A stretch of DNA of 64,000 nt from an uncultured Lachnospiraceae bacterium (lineage in GTDB: Bacteria; Bacillota; Clostridia; Lachnospirales; Lachnospiraceae): the NCBI GenBank assembly GCA_934309145.1, contig CAKRCW010000007.1, positions 62,001 to 126,000 of the forward strand, in the 5' to 3' direction. Shown here piece after piece: positions 42,954-52,335 of this stretch (position 1 is its first letter; every line of letters starts with the position of its first letter). The notes beneath the pieces were generated by a model that saw nothing but the letters and a program-made list of their open reading frames with translations, was not told where the DNA came from and searched no databases. The translations under genes and the position numbers were made by a program.

Positions 42954-44320
42954 GACATAAGCCTCCATCCTGCAAGATATTTATTCTTCATTGTACCCCT
43001 ATTCATCTTACCCCAACCGAGAGGATAACCATCAACACATACAAGAGCCCATCCATCCTTTGCATCTGCATCTATGGTTTCACCTTTAAGATATCTAAAT
43101 ACACGCTCGTCATCTGATGATATATCAACAATATTATCAAATTCTCCTTTTTTAAGTACCATGGCAAGTGACTGACTAGGCTCAAAACGATTCTTTTTTT
43201 GTTCTCCCATATAAAGACCACATCTTAATATACGCAGTCCTCTTACAGCAGGAAAGCTTGATGGGATGTAATACAGTTTATCTCCTGATAATTCAAGCCT
43301 GTTCTCGTCAAAGTCTCTCTTAATGCAAGAAAGAAAGCTCCTTGCCTCCTCGGACAGCCTGCTTCTCTTGATAGGGTAGTCTCCCCTATAATCCGACTTT
43401 GATTTCACTCCATCTTTTTCTATGAGACATACAAAATGTCCTTCCCCGTCAAGTCTGTGCGGCCATAATCTTGCACAATATCTTAAGTCATCTGATTTAC
43501 CTAAAGACCACTCAGGATGTCCATTGTCAAATTTTTCGTATTTATTAAACTCTGCTATATGAAGGGAGTCATCAAGCGAAAGTAAATATTCTATAGACTG
43601 TTCATTTTCCATAGGTGCAAATGTACATGTTGAATATACAAGCTTTCCACCCGGCTTAAGCATCTTTACAACCTCTGTAAGTATATTCCTCTGCAAATCA
43701 GCAAAAAGCTTATTGCCATTGTTCTCCCAGGCTGTAACCATGGAGTAGGACTTTCTGAACATTCCCTCACCGGAACACGGAGCATCTATCAATATCTTAT
43801 CAAAATATGCCGGAAATCTCTCTGCAAGCTTATGTGGAGGTTCACTTGTTATAAGTGCATTTTCCACTCCAAATACTTCTATATTCTTAAGTAATGCTTT
43901 CGCTCTTGAGGCACTTATATCATTAGATACAAGTAGACCTGTACCATTAAGCCTGGCAGCAAGCTCTGTTGATTTGCCACCCGGAGCTGCACATATATCA
44001 AGAACTCTGTCTCCTTCCTCTACAGGAAGCACATTTGCAGGTGTCATGGCACTTGGCTCCTGAATATAGTAAAGACCTGCATAATAATATGGATGCTTAG
44101 ATGGTTTATCTGTTTTCTCATCATAATAAAATCCATTATCACACCACGGTATAGGGGTTAAGTGAAATGGATTAATATTCATAAAATCGCTAACGCTTAT
44201 TTTGGATGTATTAATTCTGATTCCATGAAACATGGGCTTATCAAGGCACTGCTTATACGAAGCATATTCATCCTTAAGAAGCCCTATCATGTTATCCTCA
44301 AATGTCTTAGGTAATTCCAT
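42950..44320 (-). CDS. RsmF-like rRNA cytosine-C5 methyltransferase (NOL1/NOP2/Sun)
   Basis: A 456-residue SAM enzyme. DICAAPGGKSTELAA binds SAM, DAPCSGEGMFRKS holds the release cysteine (motif IV PC), and LVYSTCTFAPMENEQ holds the catalytic TC cysteine. The C-terminal extension resembles the PUA-like and RNA-binding part of RsmF/YebU. A TTG at 44338 is in frame but lies within the end of hflX; ATG 44320 comes 7 bp after the hflX stop and is preferred, although no strong ribosome site is present. Confidence 0.88.
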   Translation of the reverse strand: MELPKTFEDNMIGLLKDEYASYKQCLDKPMFHGIRINTSKISVSDFMNINPFHLTPIPWCDNGFYYDEKTDKPSKHPYYYAGLYYIQEPSAMTPANVLPVEEGDRVLDICAAPGGKSTELAARLNGTGLLVSNDISASRAKALLKNIEVFGVENALITSEPPHKLAERFPAYFDKILIDAPCSGEGMFRKSYSMVTAWENNGNKLFADLQRNILTEVVKMLKPGGKLVYSTCTFAPMENEQSIEYLLSLDDSLHIAEFNKYEKFDNGHPEWSLGKSDDLRYCARLWPHRLDGEGHFVCLIEKDGVKSKSDYRGDYPIKRSRLSEEARSFLSCIKRDFDENRLELSGDKLYYIPSSFPAVRGLRILRCGLYMGEQKKNRFEPSQSLAMVLKKGEFDNIVDISSDDERVFRYLKGETIDADAKDGWALVCVDGYPLGWGKMNRGTMKNKYLAGWRLMS

Positions 44321-44327
44321 ATATGTG

Positions 44328-45557
44328 TCATATACCAAGGCTTTTATCTATATACGCCCTAATATATATACCATCCTCTCTGTATTCTTCTTCAATTATA
44401 GTTCCTGATTTGTGTATTCTGTTAAGTAACCCTGCATCTGTGTAAGGTATAACCTTCTCTATATAGCTTCTTGATTTATTGATTACCTCACCTAATATAT
44501 CTGACAGATTATCAAAGCCTACCTCCTTCTTGGCAGAGATATTAACAGTATAATCAGCAGATAAATCCTTTAGTATAGGCATCTCGTCAAGCTTATCAAT
44601 CTTGTTAAATGCAGTTATGACAGGCTTATCTGTAACCCCAAGGCCTTTAAGCGTTTCATACACAGTAAGTATCTGTGTATCTGCATGTATATTGGAGGCA
44701 TCAACTACATGAAGAATTATATCTGCATACTTCGCCTCCTCTAAGGTTGAACGGAATGCATTTATAAGGTGATGTGGAAGCTTCTTAATGAAACCAACTG
44801 TATCTGTAATTATAATCTCCTGTCCATTTGAAAGCTTGTAATTTCTGGATGTAGGATCAAGCGTTGCAAACAGCTTGTCCTCCTCAAGAACACCTGCATG
44901 TGTTAGGTGATTAAGGAGTGTTGACTTACCTGCGTTGGTATATCCCACTATAGATACTATTGGAAGATTACCCTCCATACGCTGCTTACGCATAACCTCT
45001 CTATGCTGCTTTACATCTGAAAGCTCTTTAGATAGCTGTGATATTCTGTCTCTTATCACTCGTCTATCTATTTCAAGTTTCTTTTCTCCAGGACCTCTTG
45101 TTCCGATACCGCCACCTAATCTTGAAAGTGAGCTTCTCATACCTATAAGTCTTGACGAACGATATTTTAATTGGGCAAGCTCAACCTGTATCTTACCCTC
45201 ACGGGTATTGGCCCTTGATGCAAATATATCAAGGATAACCATAGTTCTGTCCATTATCTTTGTATCTAAGGAACGCTCAAGATTAGTAAGCTGCATTGGT
45301 GATAACTCATCATCACATATAACACCTGTAGCACCAAGCAAAACAACCATATCTGCAAGCTCCAAAACCTTACCTGAGCCAAGATAAGTAGCATTGTCTA
45401 TATGCTCCTTCTTCTGAATCATACGACCTACCACAACAGCACCGGCAGTTTTGACAAGTTCCTCAAGCTCATCTAAATTATCATTTATGTTATCACCGTT
45501 CTCGGTATCTGCCGCGAACAATATAACCTTTTCAATTATCTCATCATTATCAAACAT
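44328..45557 (-). CDS. hflX: GTPase HflX
   Basis: A ribosome-binding GTPase that splits stalled or hibernating 70S ribosomes. The N-terminal HflX domain has the ATYLGSGKVLEL and CDDELSPMQLTNLE motifs and a Gly-rich LGGGIGTRGPGEKKLE. The G domain has GYTNAGKSTLLNHL (G1), DTVGFIKKLPHHLI (G3) and NKID (G4). The 409-residue length is typical. It lies upstream of the methyltransferase with translational overlap. Confidence 0.95.
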   Translation of the reverse strand: MFDNDEIIEKVILFAADTENGDNINDNLDELEELVKTAGAVVVGRMIQKKEHIDNATYLGSGKVLELADMVVLLGATGVICDDELSPMQLTNLERSLDTKIMDRTMVILDIFASRANTREGKIQVELAQLKYRSSRLIGMRSSLSRLGGGIGTRGPGEKKLEIDRRVIRDRISQLSKELSDVKQHREVMRKQRMEGNLPIVSIVGYTNAGKSTLLNHLTHAGVLEEDKLFATLDPTSRNYKLSNGQEIIITDTVGFIKKLPHHLINAFRSTLEEAKYADIILHVVDASNIHADTQILTVYETLKGLGVTDKPVITAFNKIDKLDEMPILKDLSADYTVNISAKKEVGFDNLSDILGEVINKSRSYIEKVIPYTDAGLLNRIHKSGTIIEEEYREDGIYIRAYIDKSLGI

Positions 45558-45584
45558 AATTCACCAATAGTATACATAATATTA

Positions 45585-46469
45585 TTATTGTCCATTGCCT
45601 ACATTGTAAACATCATTGACAAGGTTGGTATTTATATTAACTCTTGTATCAAGATAAGCTAATATATCTGCTCCTGCCTCGTCGTCAGGATATTCTGTAT
45701 TATAAGTAAGTGCATAATTGTAAGCAGTTTCAAAATCTGCCATACCCTTATAGCATATTATCTCCAGATATTTTAATTTCTGCATATACTCCTCGCTGTT
45801 AAGCATAATTCCCTGATTAACATATGACAAGGCATCGCTGTAATCACCTGTATATATGTAATAATCAGCGTATTTATATGCCACATAACCAGTTATACCT
45901 ACAGCAGCTATATGTTTATCATAATATGCGATCATTTTATCGTAATTATTCTGCTGCTCATAGCAATATGCTACATTGAGACACATATCATTATACCCAT
46001 GCTCGACAGCCTCGGTAAGATAAGGTACTGGAGAATAATAGTCTCCATTCTTATACATTTGAAGTGCTTCACAGAGCTTAATCATGAATTTAACCTCATT
46101 GCTGTCATAGTAACGCTTAGGATATTTGTCTGTTATCTTCTGATAAACCTTGCCAGCTTCATCATAATCCGTAAGCTTTATATAGCTGTCTGCCTTGTAT
46201 AGCTCAATATCTACATTTAGTTTACCAGAAAACCATTGCTTGCACCTGAGTGCCTTATCAAATGATTGTATAGCATTCTCATAATCTCCCTGCTCATAGT
46301 AAGAAACACCCTTATCGCGGTAATCACGTTTATTGGTAAAAGTATGGAATGCACCAACTATTGCAACCACAATAATTATGACAAAAAAGCTTAAGTTTAT
46401 TATCATGCCTATCTGACGATAGGTTTTACTTCGGCGTTTACTCCTTTTTTTTTGTACTGTATTTGACAT
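45585..46469 (-). CDS. TPR-repeat protein with N-terminal membrane anchor
   Basis: 294 residues: a basic start, one membrane helix (IGMIINLSFFVIIIVVAIVGAF, about 20-41) and at least four tetratricopeptide-like repeats (for example GVSYYEQGDYENAIQSFDKAL, and DSYIKLTDYDEAGKVYQKI). Topology predicts repeats outside the membrane. It is probably a protein-protein interaction scaffold; no specific partner is apparent. AGGAG precedes the ATG. Confidence 0.85.
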   Translation of the reverse strand: MSNTVQKKRSKRRSKTYRQIGMIINLSFFVIIIVVAIVGAFHTFTNKRDYRDKGVSYYEQGDYENAIQSFDKALRCKQWFSGKLNVDIELYKADSYIKLTDYDEAGKVYQKITDKYPKRYYDSNEVKFMIKLCEALQMYKNGDYYSPVPYLTEAVEHGYNDMCLNVAYCYEQQNNYDKMIAYYDKHIAAVGITGYVAYKYADYYIYTGDYSDALSYVNQGIMLNSEEYMQKLKYLEIICYKGMADFETAYNYALTYNTEYPDDEAGADILAYLDTRVNINTNLVNDVYNVGNGQ

Positions 46470-46512
46470 AAATAACTCCTAAAAATGTATATTGTAATAT
46501 GAATATAAAAGC

Positions 46513-47430
46513 TTATTTTTGCAACAAAGTATAAAATTCTTCTAATGTCAGATTATTGTTATACATAAATGTTGCCGCATCAATTCCAACATACCTGAAA
46601 TGCCATGGCTCATAGCTTATACCTGTAATATTCTGCTTGTCTGCCGGATAACGGAGAATAAATCCATATTTGTAACTGTTTGCAGCCAGCCACTGCATCA
46701 TTGTATCATTAGCAAGGTCAACACTTAAGTTTGCTGTTCCCTGTGGCACAAGATCAAGTGCAAGTCCTGTTTCATGCTCACTACATCCCACCTGTCTGAT
46801 ACTTTCATATGTTTTTGTGTAAGCATCTTCCTCAGTCATACCTTGTGCTATATAATTCTGAACGCTCTCATTGATTATCTGCTGCTGTGTTTCTCTGCTT
46901 CTATATGCAGATATTACCCCATAATACATACCCTGAGCATTCATATCATTGGACATATTAAGAAAGTCCTGATAACAACGCTCATCTATATCTAATCCAC
47001 AATTAAGTGTATGATGTTCAAACGTATAGCCATCTGTAAGTGGATTGTCACCATTGATCAAAAGCAAAAAGCTCTGATTGGCTGAATATATAGTCTTACT
47101 CTGATCAATCATCTGACGTTCTGCTGCTGAATAAGGATCTTCAGTTGCATCAAGAGGAGTACTTACCTCCGTAGTTGAAGCAGGCTGCTTCTTCTTTTTG
47201 CCACCTATTGATGAAAAAAACTTTCCAAATAAAACAAATACAAGAACAATGGCTATAACAGCAACAATTGTATATATTAACACACTGTAATCACGAGCCT
47301 TTGTGTGTCTTATCAAAAGTCTTATATACCTTCTAAACCATCTTATCAGCTTTCTGAAGAACCGTTTAATCTTCTTAAAAATTCTTTTTGCTTTTTTCTT
47401 TACTTCAAACCATATTCTTCCGAAATCCAT
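46513..47430 (-). CDS. D,D-carboxypeptidase, VanY/M15B family
   Basis: A zinc peptidase acting on peptidoglycan stem peptides. The very basic N-terminus (about 45 residues, many Arg and Lys) precedes a membrane helix (LIYTIVAVIAIVLVFVLFG) and a linker. The peptidase has SAYRSRETQQQ, GCSEHETGLALDLV (zinc His and Asp) and YEPWHFRYVG (catalytic Glu region and zinc His). ATG 47430 is preferred because GGGGGAT lies just upstream; ATG 47442 lies across that site. Confidence 0.9.
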   Translation of the reverse strand: MDFGRIWFEVKKKAKRIFKKIKRFFRKLIRWFRRYIRLLIRHTKARDYSVLIYTIVAVIAIVLVFVLFGKFFSSIGGKKKKQPASTTEVSTPLDATEDPYSAAERQMIDQSKTIYSANQSFLLLINGDNPLTDGYTFEHHTLNCGLDIDERCYQDFLNMSNDMNAQGMYYGVISAYRSRETQQQIINESVQNYIAQGMTEEDAYTKTYESIRQVGCSEHETGLALDLVPQGTANLSVDLANDTMMQWLAANSYKYGFILRYPADKQNITGISYEPWHFRYVGIDAATFMYNNNLTLEEFYTLLQK

Positions 47431-47481
47431 ATTATCCCCCATTTCCGTAAAGTAATACCTTCTGCTTATGTGTTGGTTTCA

Positions 47482-48786
47482 TTATAAAATGTCTATATAT
47501 TCTCCAGCTAATGCTTTGTTCATGCTTCTTACAGCACAGAACTTACCACACATTGAACATGTATCCTCATGCTCTGGTGCTCTGTCATCTCTTATTGCCT
47601 TTGCTGTCTCAGGATCCATAGCACAAGCCCACTGTGCCTCCCAGTCAAGAACTCTTCTAGCATCAGCCATCTTGTCATCTATATCTCTTGCTCCCTTTAC
47701 TCCCTTGGCGATATCAGCCGCATGGGCAGCAATCTTTGAAGCAATAATTCCCTGCTTAACATCATCTACATTGGGAAGTGCAAGGTGTTCAGCAGGAGTT
47801 ACATAGCATAAAAATGCTGCTCCTGAAGCTGCCGCAATAGCTCCTCCTATAGCTGATGTAATATGGTCATAACCTGGAGCTATATCTGTAACTAAAGGTC
47901 CTAACACATAAAATGGTGCACCCATACATATGGTCTGCTGTATCTTCATATTGGCAGCAATCTGATCCATAGGCATATGTCCCGGCCCCTCAACCATAAC
48001 CTGTACATCCTTCTCCCATGCACGTTTAGTAAGCTCTCCAAGTCTTACAAGCTCCTCTATCTGACATACGTCTGAAGCATCTGCAAGACATCCCGGTCTG
48101 CACGCATCACCGAGTGATATTGTGACATCATATTCCCTGCATATATCCAATATCTCATCATAATACTCATAAAATGGATTCTCATTGCCTGTCATGGACA
48201 TCCATGCAAATACAAGAGAGCCTCCTCTTGAGACAATGTTCATCTTTCTCTTATGCTTCTTAATCTGTTCTATTGTTTTTCTTGTAATTCCACAATGGAG
48301 TGTAACGAAATCAACACCATCCTCAGCGTGAAGTCTTACTACGTCTATAAAATCCTTAGCTGTCAGTGTAGCAAGATCTCTCTGATAGTGTATAACAGAA
48401 TCATATATTGGAACTGTACCAATCATAACAGGACACTCAGATGTGAGCTTTCTTCTAAATGGTATTGTGTCACCATGTGAAGATAAATCCATTATGGCAT
48501 GAGCACCCATATCGACAGCCTCCATAACCTTTTTCATCTCAACATCATAATCTTTACAGTCCTTAGATATACCAAGATTAACATTTATTTTTGTCTTTAA
48601 CATCGAGCCAACACCCTGTGGCTCAAGACATTTATGATTTTTATTAGCACATATAACAACCTTACCAGATGCTACAAGTGGCATCAGCTCATCGACAGTC
48701 ATTAATTCTTTTTTTGCTACTTTTATAATTTCAGGAGTAACGATACCTCTTCTTGCTGCGTCCATCTGTGTTGCGTATTCTCTCAT
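47482..48786 (-). CDS. thiC: Phosphomethylpyrimidine synthase
   Basis: A radical-SAM enzyme that turns AIR into HMP-P, the pyrimidine part of thiamine. The 434-residue short form has [41 protein letters not shown] and [20 protein letters not shown], and the C-terminal 4Fe-4S motif [18 protein letters not shown] precedes the ATG. No other thiamine gene is nearby and no TPP riboswitch is visible in the 138 bp upstream. Confidence 0.97.
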   Translation of the reverse strand: MREYATQMDAARRGIVTPEIIKVAKKELMTVDELMPLVASGKVVICANKNHKCLEPQGVGSMLKTKINVNLGISKDCKDYDVEMKKVMEAVDMGAHAIMDLSSHGDTIPFRRKLTSECPVMIGTVPIYDSVIHYQRDLATLTAKDFIDVVRLHAEDGVDFVTLHCGITRKTIEQIKKHKRKMNIVSRGGSLVFAWMSMTGNENPFYEYYDEILDICREYDVTISLGDACRPGCLADASDVCQIEELVRLGELTKRAWEKDVQVMVEGPGHMPMDQIAANMKIQQTICMGAPFYVLGPLVTDIAPGYDHITSAIGGAIAAASGAAFLCYVTPAEHLALPNVDDVKQGIIASKIAAHAADIAKGVKGARDIDDKMADARRVLDWEAQWACAMDPETAKAIRDDRAPEHEDTCSMCGKFCAVRSMNKALAGEYIDIL

Positions 48787-48881
48787 TGCATAACCTCCTT
48801 AATATACTCCATTTAAAAATAACATAAAATAATACAAAAAACAACATTCATTGCATATTTTACAGCTATACATTACATAAA

Positions 48882-48914
48882 TTAACCGCCGGAATATATA
48901 ATTCCGACGGTTAA
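48882..48914 (-). terminator. Terminator after the chemoreceptor gene
   Basis: A 14-bp stem (48882-48895 with 48901-48914, one G-T pair) with a 5-nt loop lies 11 bp after the chemoreceptor stop, followed by a modest T-rich stretch. It separates that gene from thiC. Confidence 0.8.
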
Positions 48915-48924
48915 TTAAAAAACT

Positions 48925-50622
48925 TTATATTTTGAATATATTCATTTCATCGTCTAATTGTTTTGCAACATCACGCAACGTATTTGATTTCTCAGATATA
49001 TCCTCAACGATATTTGTAACCTCCGCCGTTGACGCTGATGTTTCTTCTGTACCTGCTGCATTTTCTTCCGCTATTGCTGTAAGATTCTGTACTATATCTA
49101 CAACATTGGTTCTGGCTTCATCCAACATAGAAGTTTTTTGTGCTATATTATTAATACCCTCTATAGAAAGTGACATATCATCCGTAAGTTCACTAAATGC
49201 TGTCTCTGTCTGTTCAACATGATCACTTTGTGCACGAATAATTTCTTTTACACTGTACATAGTCTCAACAGCCTTCTCTGAGTCAAGCAGAAGCTCTCTT
49301 ATTATATCTTCTATTCTCTGTGCCGACTCGTTGGATTGTTCCGCGAGTTTTTGAATTTCTGCCGCTACAACGCCAAAGCCTCTTCCCTGCTCTCCTGCTC
49401 TTGCAGCCTCTATAGATGCATTAAGTGACAAAAGATTAGTCTCCTCTGCTATAGAAGTTATAAGCTTTGTAGCCTCACTTATCTTAAGAGCCGATTCGTT
49501 AGTTGTATTGGTCTGCTCTGCAATTATATCAATGTACTCCTCTGCTTTGTCATTAACCTGCTTAAGCTCTGCAAGGATATCCTGAGCCTGTCTTGTTGTA
49601 TCCTTCATGTTTGTCGTAAATGTAAGCAGCTTATTAACCTCATTGTTAGTATCTTCAATCATATTACCCATAGATACTATGTTCTCAGTTGCCTGCTGTG
49701 TCTCATCTGCCTGAGATGTGGCGCCCTGGGCAATATCATTGACTGCACTCTCAACCTGCTCCATTGTCGTTGATGTTTCGGCTGCATCTGTGTTAAGTGA
49801 GTCAGCAGCATTCACAAGTTCATTACTCCGCTCTTTTATATCATTGACAACCTGCTTTAACGAATAAACCAACTGCTGGAGTGCCCGTCCCATATTGCCT
49901 ATCTCGTCTTTTCTTGAAGCAAGCTTGTCGTGTAATGTGTCCTCTGTAAAATCCATATTTGAAAGTTTAGTTGTAAGTGTAGCAATCTGATTGACAGGTT
50001 TGATAATAAATGTTGCTACAGCAGTTCCTGCAATAACAACAATTATAAGTACTACGAACAGTCCCACCACACCTCTCTTTACAGTATTATTAACTCTCTC
50101 AAATATTTCATCCGAATCTGCTGTGACAACAACTATAAAATTCTGATTATCATTCACATATATTCCAGCATACTTCTCTACACCCTTGAACATATATTTG
50201 ATAACCTCGTTGTCAACTCTTTCATGCTTAGATATCTTCTCAACTGTTTTCTTAACAGCCTCGTTTTCAACCGGCTGTCCAACTTTGTCTGCTGTGGGAT
50301 GATAAAGCATTGTTCCATCTTCTGATACAATATAGATGTAGCTGCTGCTTATACCATTAACACCTACACCTTCTAATGACTCTGAAAGATTGTCATAGTT
50401 CAAAGCAGCATCCAGACCATCTAATCTTATTTCTCCTTCAAGCATGGCACCATATGCCCTGGCAAGATCCTTCATATAGCCCTGATTTGTTTCATCAATA
50501 TTGTTTTTTACACCAGGTATAATGGCAAAGCCCATCACTACTCCTGCCAATACTGCTAATAAAACCATCGCAAATACCGTTCTGGTTTTAATAGAATTAA
50601 AAAATTTAACCTTATTATCCAT
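48925..50622 (-). CDS. Methyl-accepting chemotaxis protein
   Basis: A 565-residue chemoreceptor: an N-terminal membrane helix ([21 protein letters not shown]), an extracellular Cache-like sensor (about 35-180), a second helix ([22 protein letters not shown]), HAMP, and a long coiled-coil signalling domain whose tip reads [39 protein letters not shown] 50622 follows GGGGGG with 7-bp spacing; a longer GTG reading overlaps that site. Its promoter is at 50663-50691. It implies a CheA/CheW pathway elsewhere in the genome. Confidence 0.95.
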   Translation of the reverse strand: MDNKVKFFNSIKTRTVFAMVLLAVLAGVVMGFAIIPGVKNNIDETNQGYMKDLARAYGAMLEGEIRLDGLDAALNYDNLSESLEGVGVNGISSSYIYIVSEDGTMLYHPTADKVGQPVENEAVKKTVEKISKHERVDNEVIKYMFKGVEKYAGIYVNDNQNFIVVVTADSDEIFERVNNTVKRGVVGLFVVLIIVVIAGTAVATFIIKPVNQIATLTTKLSNMDFTEDTLHDKLASRKDEIGNMGRALQQLVYSLKQVVNDIKERSNELVNAADSLNTDAAETSTTMEQVESAVNDIAQGATSQADETQQATENIVSMGNMIEDTNNEVNKLLTFTTNMKDTTRQAQDILAELKQVNDKAEEYIDIIAEQTNTTNESALKISEATKLITSIAEETNLLSLNASIEAARAGEQGRGFGVVAAEIQKLAEQSNESAQRIEDIIRELLLDSEKAVETMYSVKEIIRAQSDHVEQTETAFSELTDDMSLSIEGINNIAQKTSMLDEARTNVVDIVQNLTAIAEENAAGTEETSASTAEVTNIVEDISEKSNTLRDVAKQLDDEMNIFKI

Positions 50623-50662
50623 TATGGTACCCCCCACTTATGTAATATTAATATTTCTTTAT

Positions 50663-50691
50663 ATTTTACCAATTTTTTACTTTTGTATCAA
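50663..50691 (-). promoter_or_regulatory. Promoter of the chemoreceptor gene
   Basis: Minus-strand TTGATA (50691-50686), 17 bp, then TAAAAT (50668-50663), about 40 bp before the ATG. It looks like sigma A rather than a sigma-D motility promoter. Confidence 0.65.
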
Positions 50692-50761
50692 GTAAATGTA
50701 GTTTTACCTACGGTTTAGTTCACGAGACATGTGAATTTATTGATTTTAATTGTATTTACGT

Positions 50762-50790
50762 TTGTATTATGAGACAAAATGTTATATAAT
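50762..50790 (+). promoter_or_regulatory. Promoter of the first diguanylate cyclase gene
   Basis: TTGTAT at 50762-50767, a 17-bp spacer and a perfect TATAAT at 50785-50790, 47 bp before ATG 50838. Confidence 0.55.
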
Positions 50791-50837
50791 TTTGTTTAAT
50801 AATTAATATTTATTAATATCTAGTAAAGGATGTACAC

Positions 50838-51929
50838 ATGAATAATATTATTAAATTGCATGGGGATGAACGAAGAGATTTTTTGTCATCTAAATTCGCA
50901 TATTACAGAAAAATTAATACATATTCAGTTATTCTTGCATGCCTTACATCATGCACATATTTTGTGTCTGATTGTCAGCTTTTTGGAAGATTTGCAAAGG
51001 AAACCATAATCCCACGTTTCTCTATCCTTATAGCCATGATTATATTTATGCTTATTAATTCAAAAGTTAATGATTACAGAATTATTTCTATTTTATCACA
51101 TATTATTGCCCACGCAATTATGTGGTGTACAATATGGGCTATATACTATCTGCCTGTTAAAACACATGCCAGCGAGGGGTTTATTATAATGCATCTGATA
51201 TTTATAGCGATTGCATTTTCAGCCCCATTTACCTATACTACAATATCTCATATATTGCTTATAGTTGATATACTTGTATCTAATATATTTAACCACTACG
51301 AGAATCTTGACATTATGTTATCACTCGGTATTCCATGTCTTATTGCAATAACTGCATACAATTATGTGCTTTCATCTTCATATTATGATAATTATATTAT
51401 AAGAAAACAGATGGAGAAATCTCTTGTTATAGATCCTCTTACTAATGTTTATAACAGAAATATTCTTAAGGCAATGACAAAGGAGAATAAATTCACATTT
51501 GTCCGTGCTGAGTCAATCAGCGTTATTATGGTTGATATTGATTTCTTCAAGAAGGTAAACGATACATATGGTCACAGCAAAGGTGATATCGTATTAAAAT
51601 CAGTTACAACAGTTATACAGAGCTGTACAAGAGGTGGAGATTACACTATCCGCTGGGGAGGTGAAGAATTTATAGTTATAATGCCTAACTGTACTCCTAA
51701 TGAAGCTTCAATGGTTGCAGAGAGAATAAGGAAAAAAATTGAGGTATCTGATACATCAGTATGCCCTATCACTGTTTCAATAGGTGTAGCTGGTTACGAT
51801 AATACTAATTATAAAAATTCCATCAATCAGGCTGACAGAGCATTATACGTTGCGAAGCAGACTGGCAGAAATAAGGTTGTCTGCTATAAAAAAGGGACTA
51901 CAACAGACATCCTTACCCAGACCATCTAA
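50838..51929 (+). CDS. Membrane diguanylate cyclase (GGDEF), with I-site
   Basis: Makes the second messenger cyclic-di-GMP. The 363 residues have about six hydrophobic helices in the first 190 (a 5-7TM sensory region of unknown ligand) followed by a GGDEF domain: DPLTNVYNRN, VDIDFFKKVNDTYGHSKGD and RWGGEEF (active GGEEF variant). The inhibitory RxxD (RGGD) lies exactly five residues before GGEEF, so feedback inhibition by product is expected. It is a single-gene unit with a promoter at 50762-50790, convergent with trxA. Confidence 0.92.
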   Translation: MNNIIKLHGDERRDFLSSKFAYYRKINTYSVILACLTSCTYFVSDCQLFGRFAKETIIPRFSILIAMIIFMLINSKVNDYRIISILSHIIAHAIMWCTIWAIYYLPVKTHASEGFIIMHLIFIAIAFSAPFTYTTISHILLIVDILVSNIFNHYENLDIMLSLGIPCLIAITAYNYVLSSSYYDNYIIRKQMEKSLVIDPLTNVYNRNILKAMTKENKFTFVRAESISVIMVDIDFFKKVNDTYGHSKGDIVLKSVTTVIQSCTRGGDYTIRWGGEEFIVIMPNCTPNEASMVAERIRKKIEVSDTSVCPITVSIGVAGYDNTNYKNSINQADRALYVAKQTGRNKVVCYKKGTTTDILTQTI

Positions 51930-51957
51930 TGGATTTTATTTACCATCTATTATTCTT

Positions 51958-52266
51958 TTATGCCAGAAGCTCAAGCAATGTACTCTTAGGTACTGCCCCT
52001 ATTGATTTTTTATATATTTCACCATCCTTGAATACTATAATCATAGGAATACTCATAACCTTATATTTTATTGCAAGGTCAGGGTTTGCATCTACATCTA
52101 CCTTGCATACAGAAATATCGGTTCTCTCTTCTGCAAGTTCCTCAATAATAGATGAAAGCATCTTGCATGGTCCACACCAATCTGCCCAAAAATCAACAAG
52201 AACAAATCCCTTTTTATCAATTACTTCCTGATTAAAATTATCAGTTGTAACATGTTTAACTGCCAT
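51958..52266 (-). CDS. trxA: Thioredoxin
   Basis: A cytosolic disulfide reductase of 102 residues. VLVDFWADWCGPCKML contains the active-site WCGPC, and KVMSIPMIIVFKDG holds the cis-proline loop. The length and motifs are those of standard TrxA. It is a monocistronic gene just downstream of the GTPase-NYN gene on the same strand (69 bp apart). Confidence 0.96.
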   Translation of the reverse strand: MAVKHVTTDNFNQEVIDKKGFVLVDFWADWCGPCKMLSSIIEELAEERTDISVCKVDVDANPDLAIKYKVMSIPMIIVFKDGEIYKKSIGAVPKSTLLELLA

Positions 52267-52335
52267 ATTACATAATCCTCCTTTGGTCGTATATTAATTT
52301 ATTTTATACATAATTGTATTCTCTATACAGTATAC

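Noticed and set aside
48787..48881. TPP riboswitch before thiC
   Set aside because: The conserved CUGAGA and ACCUGA-type elements are not visible and the region is nearly all A/T.
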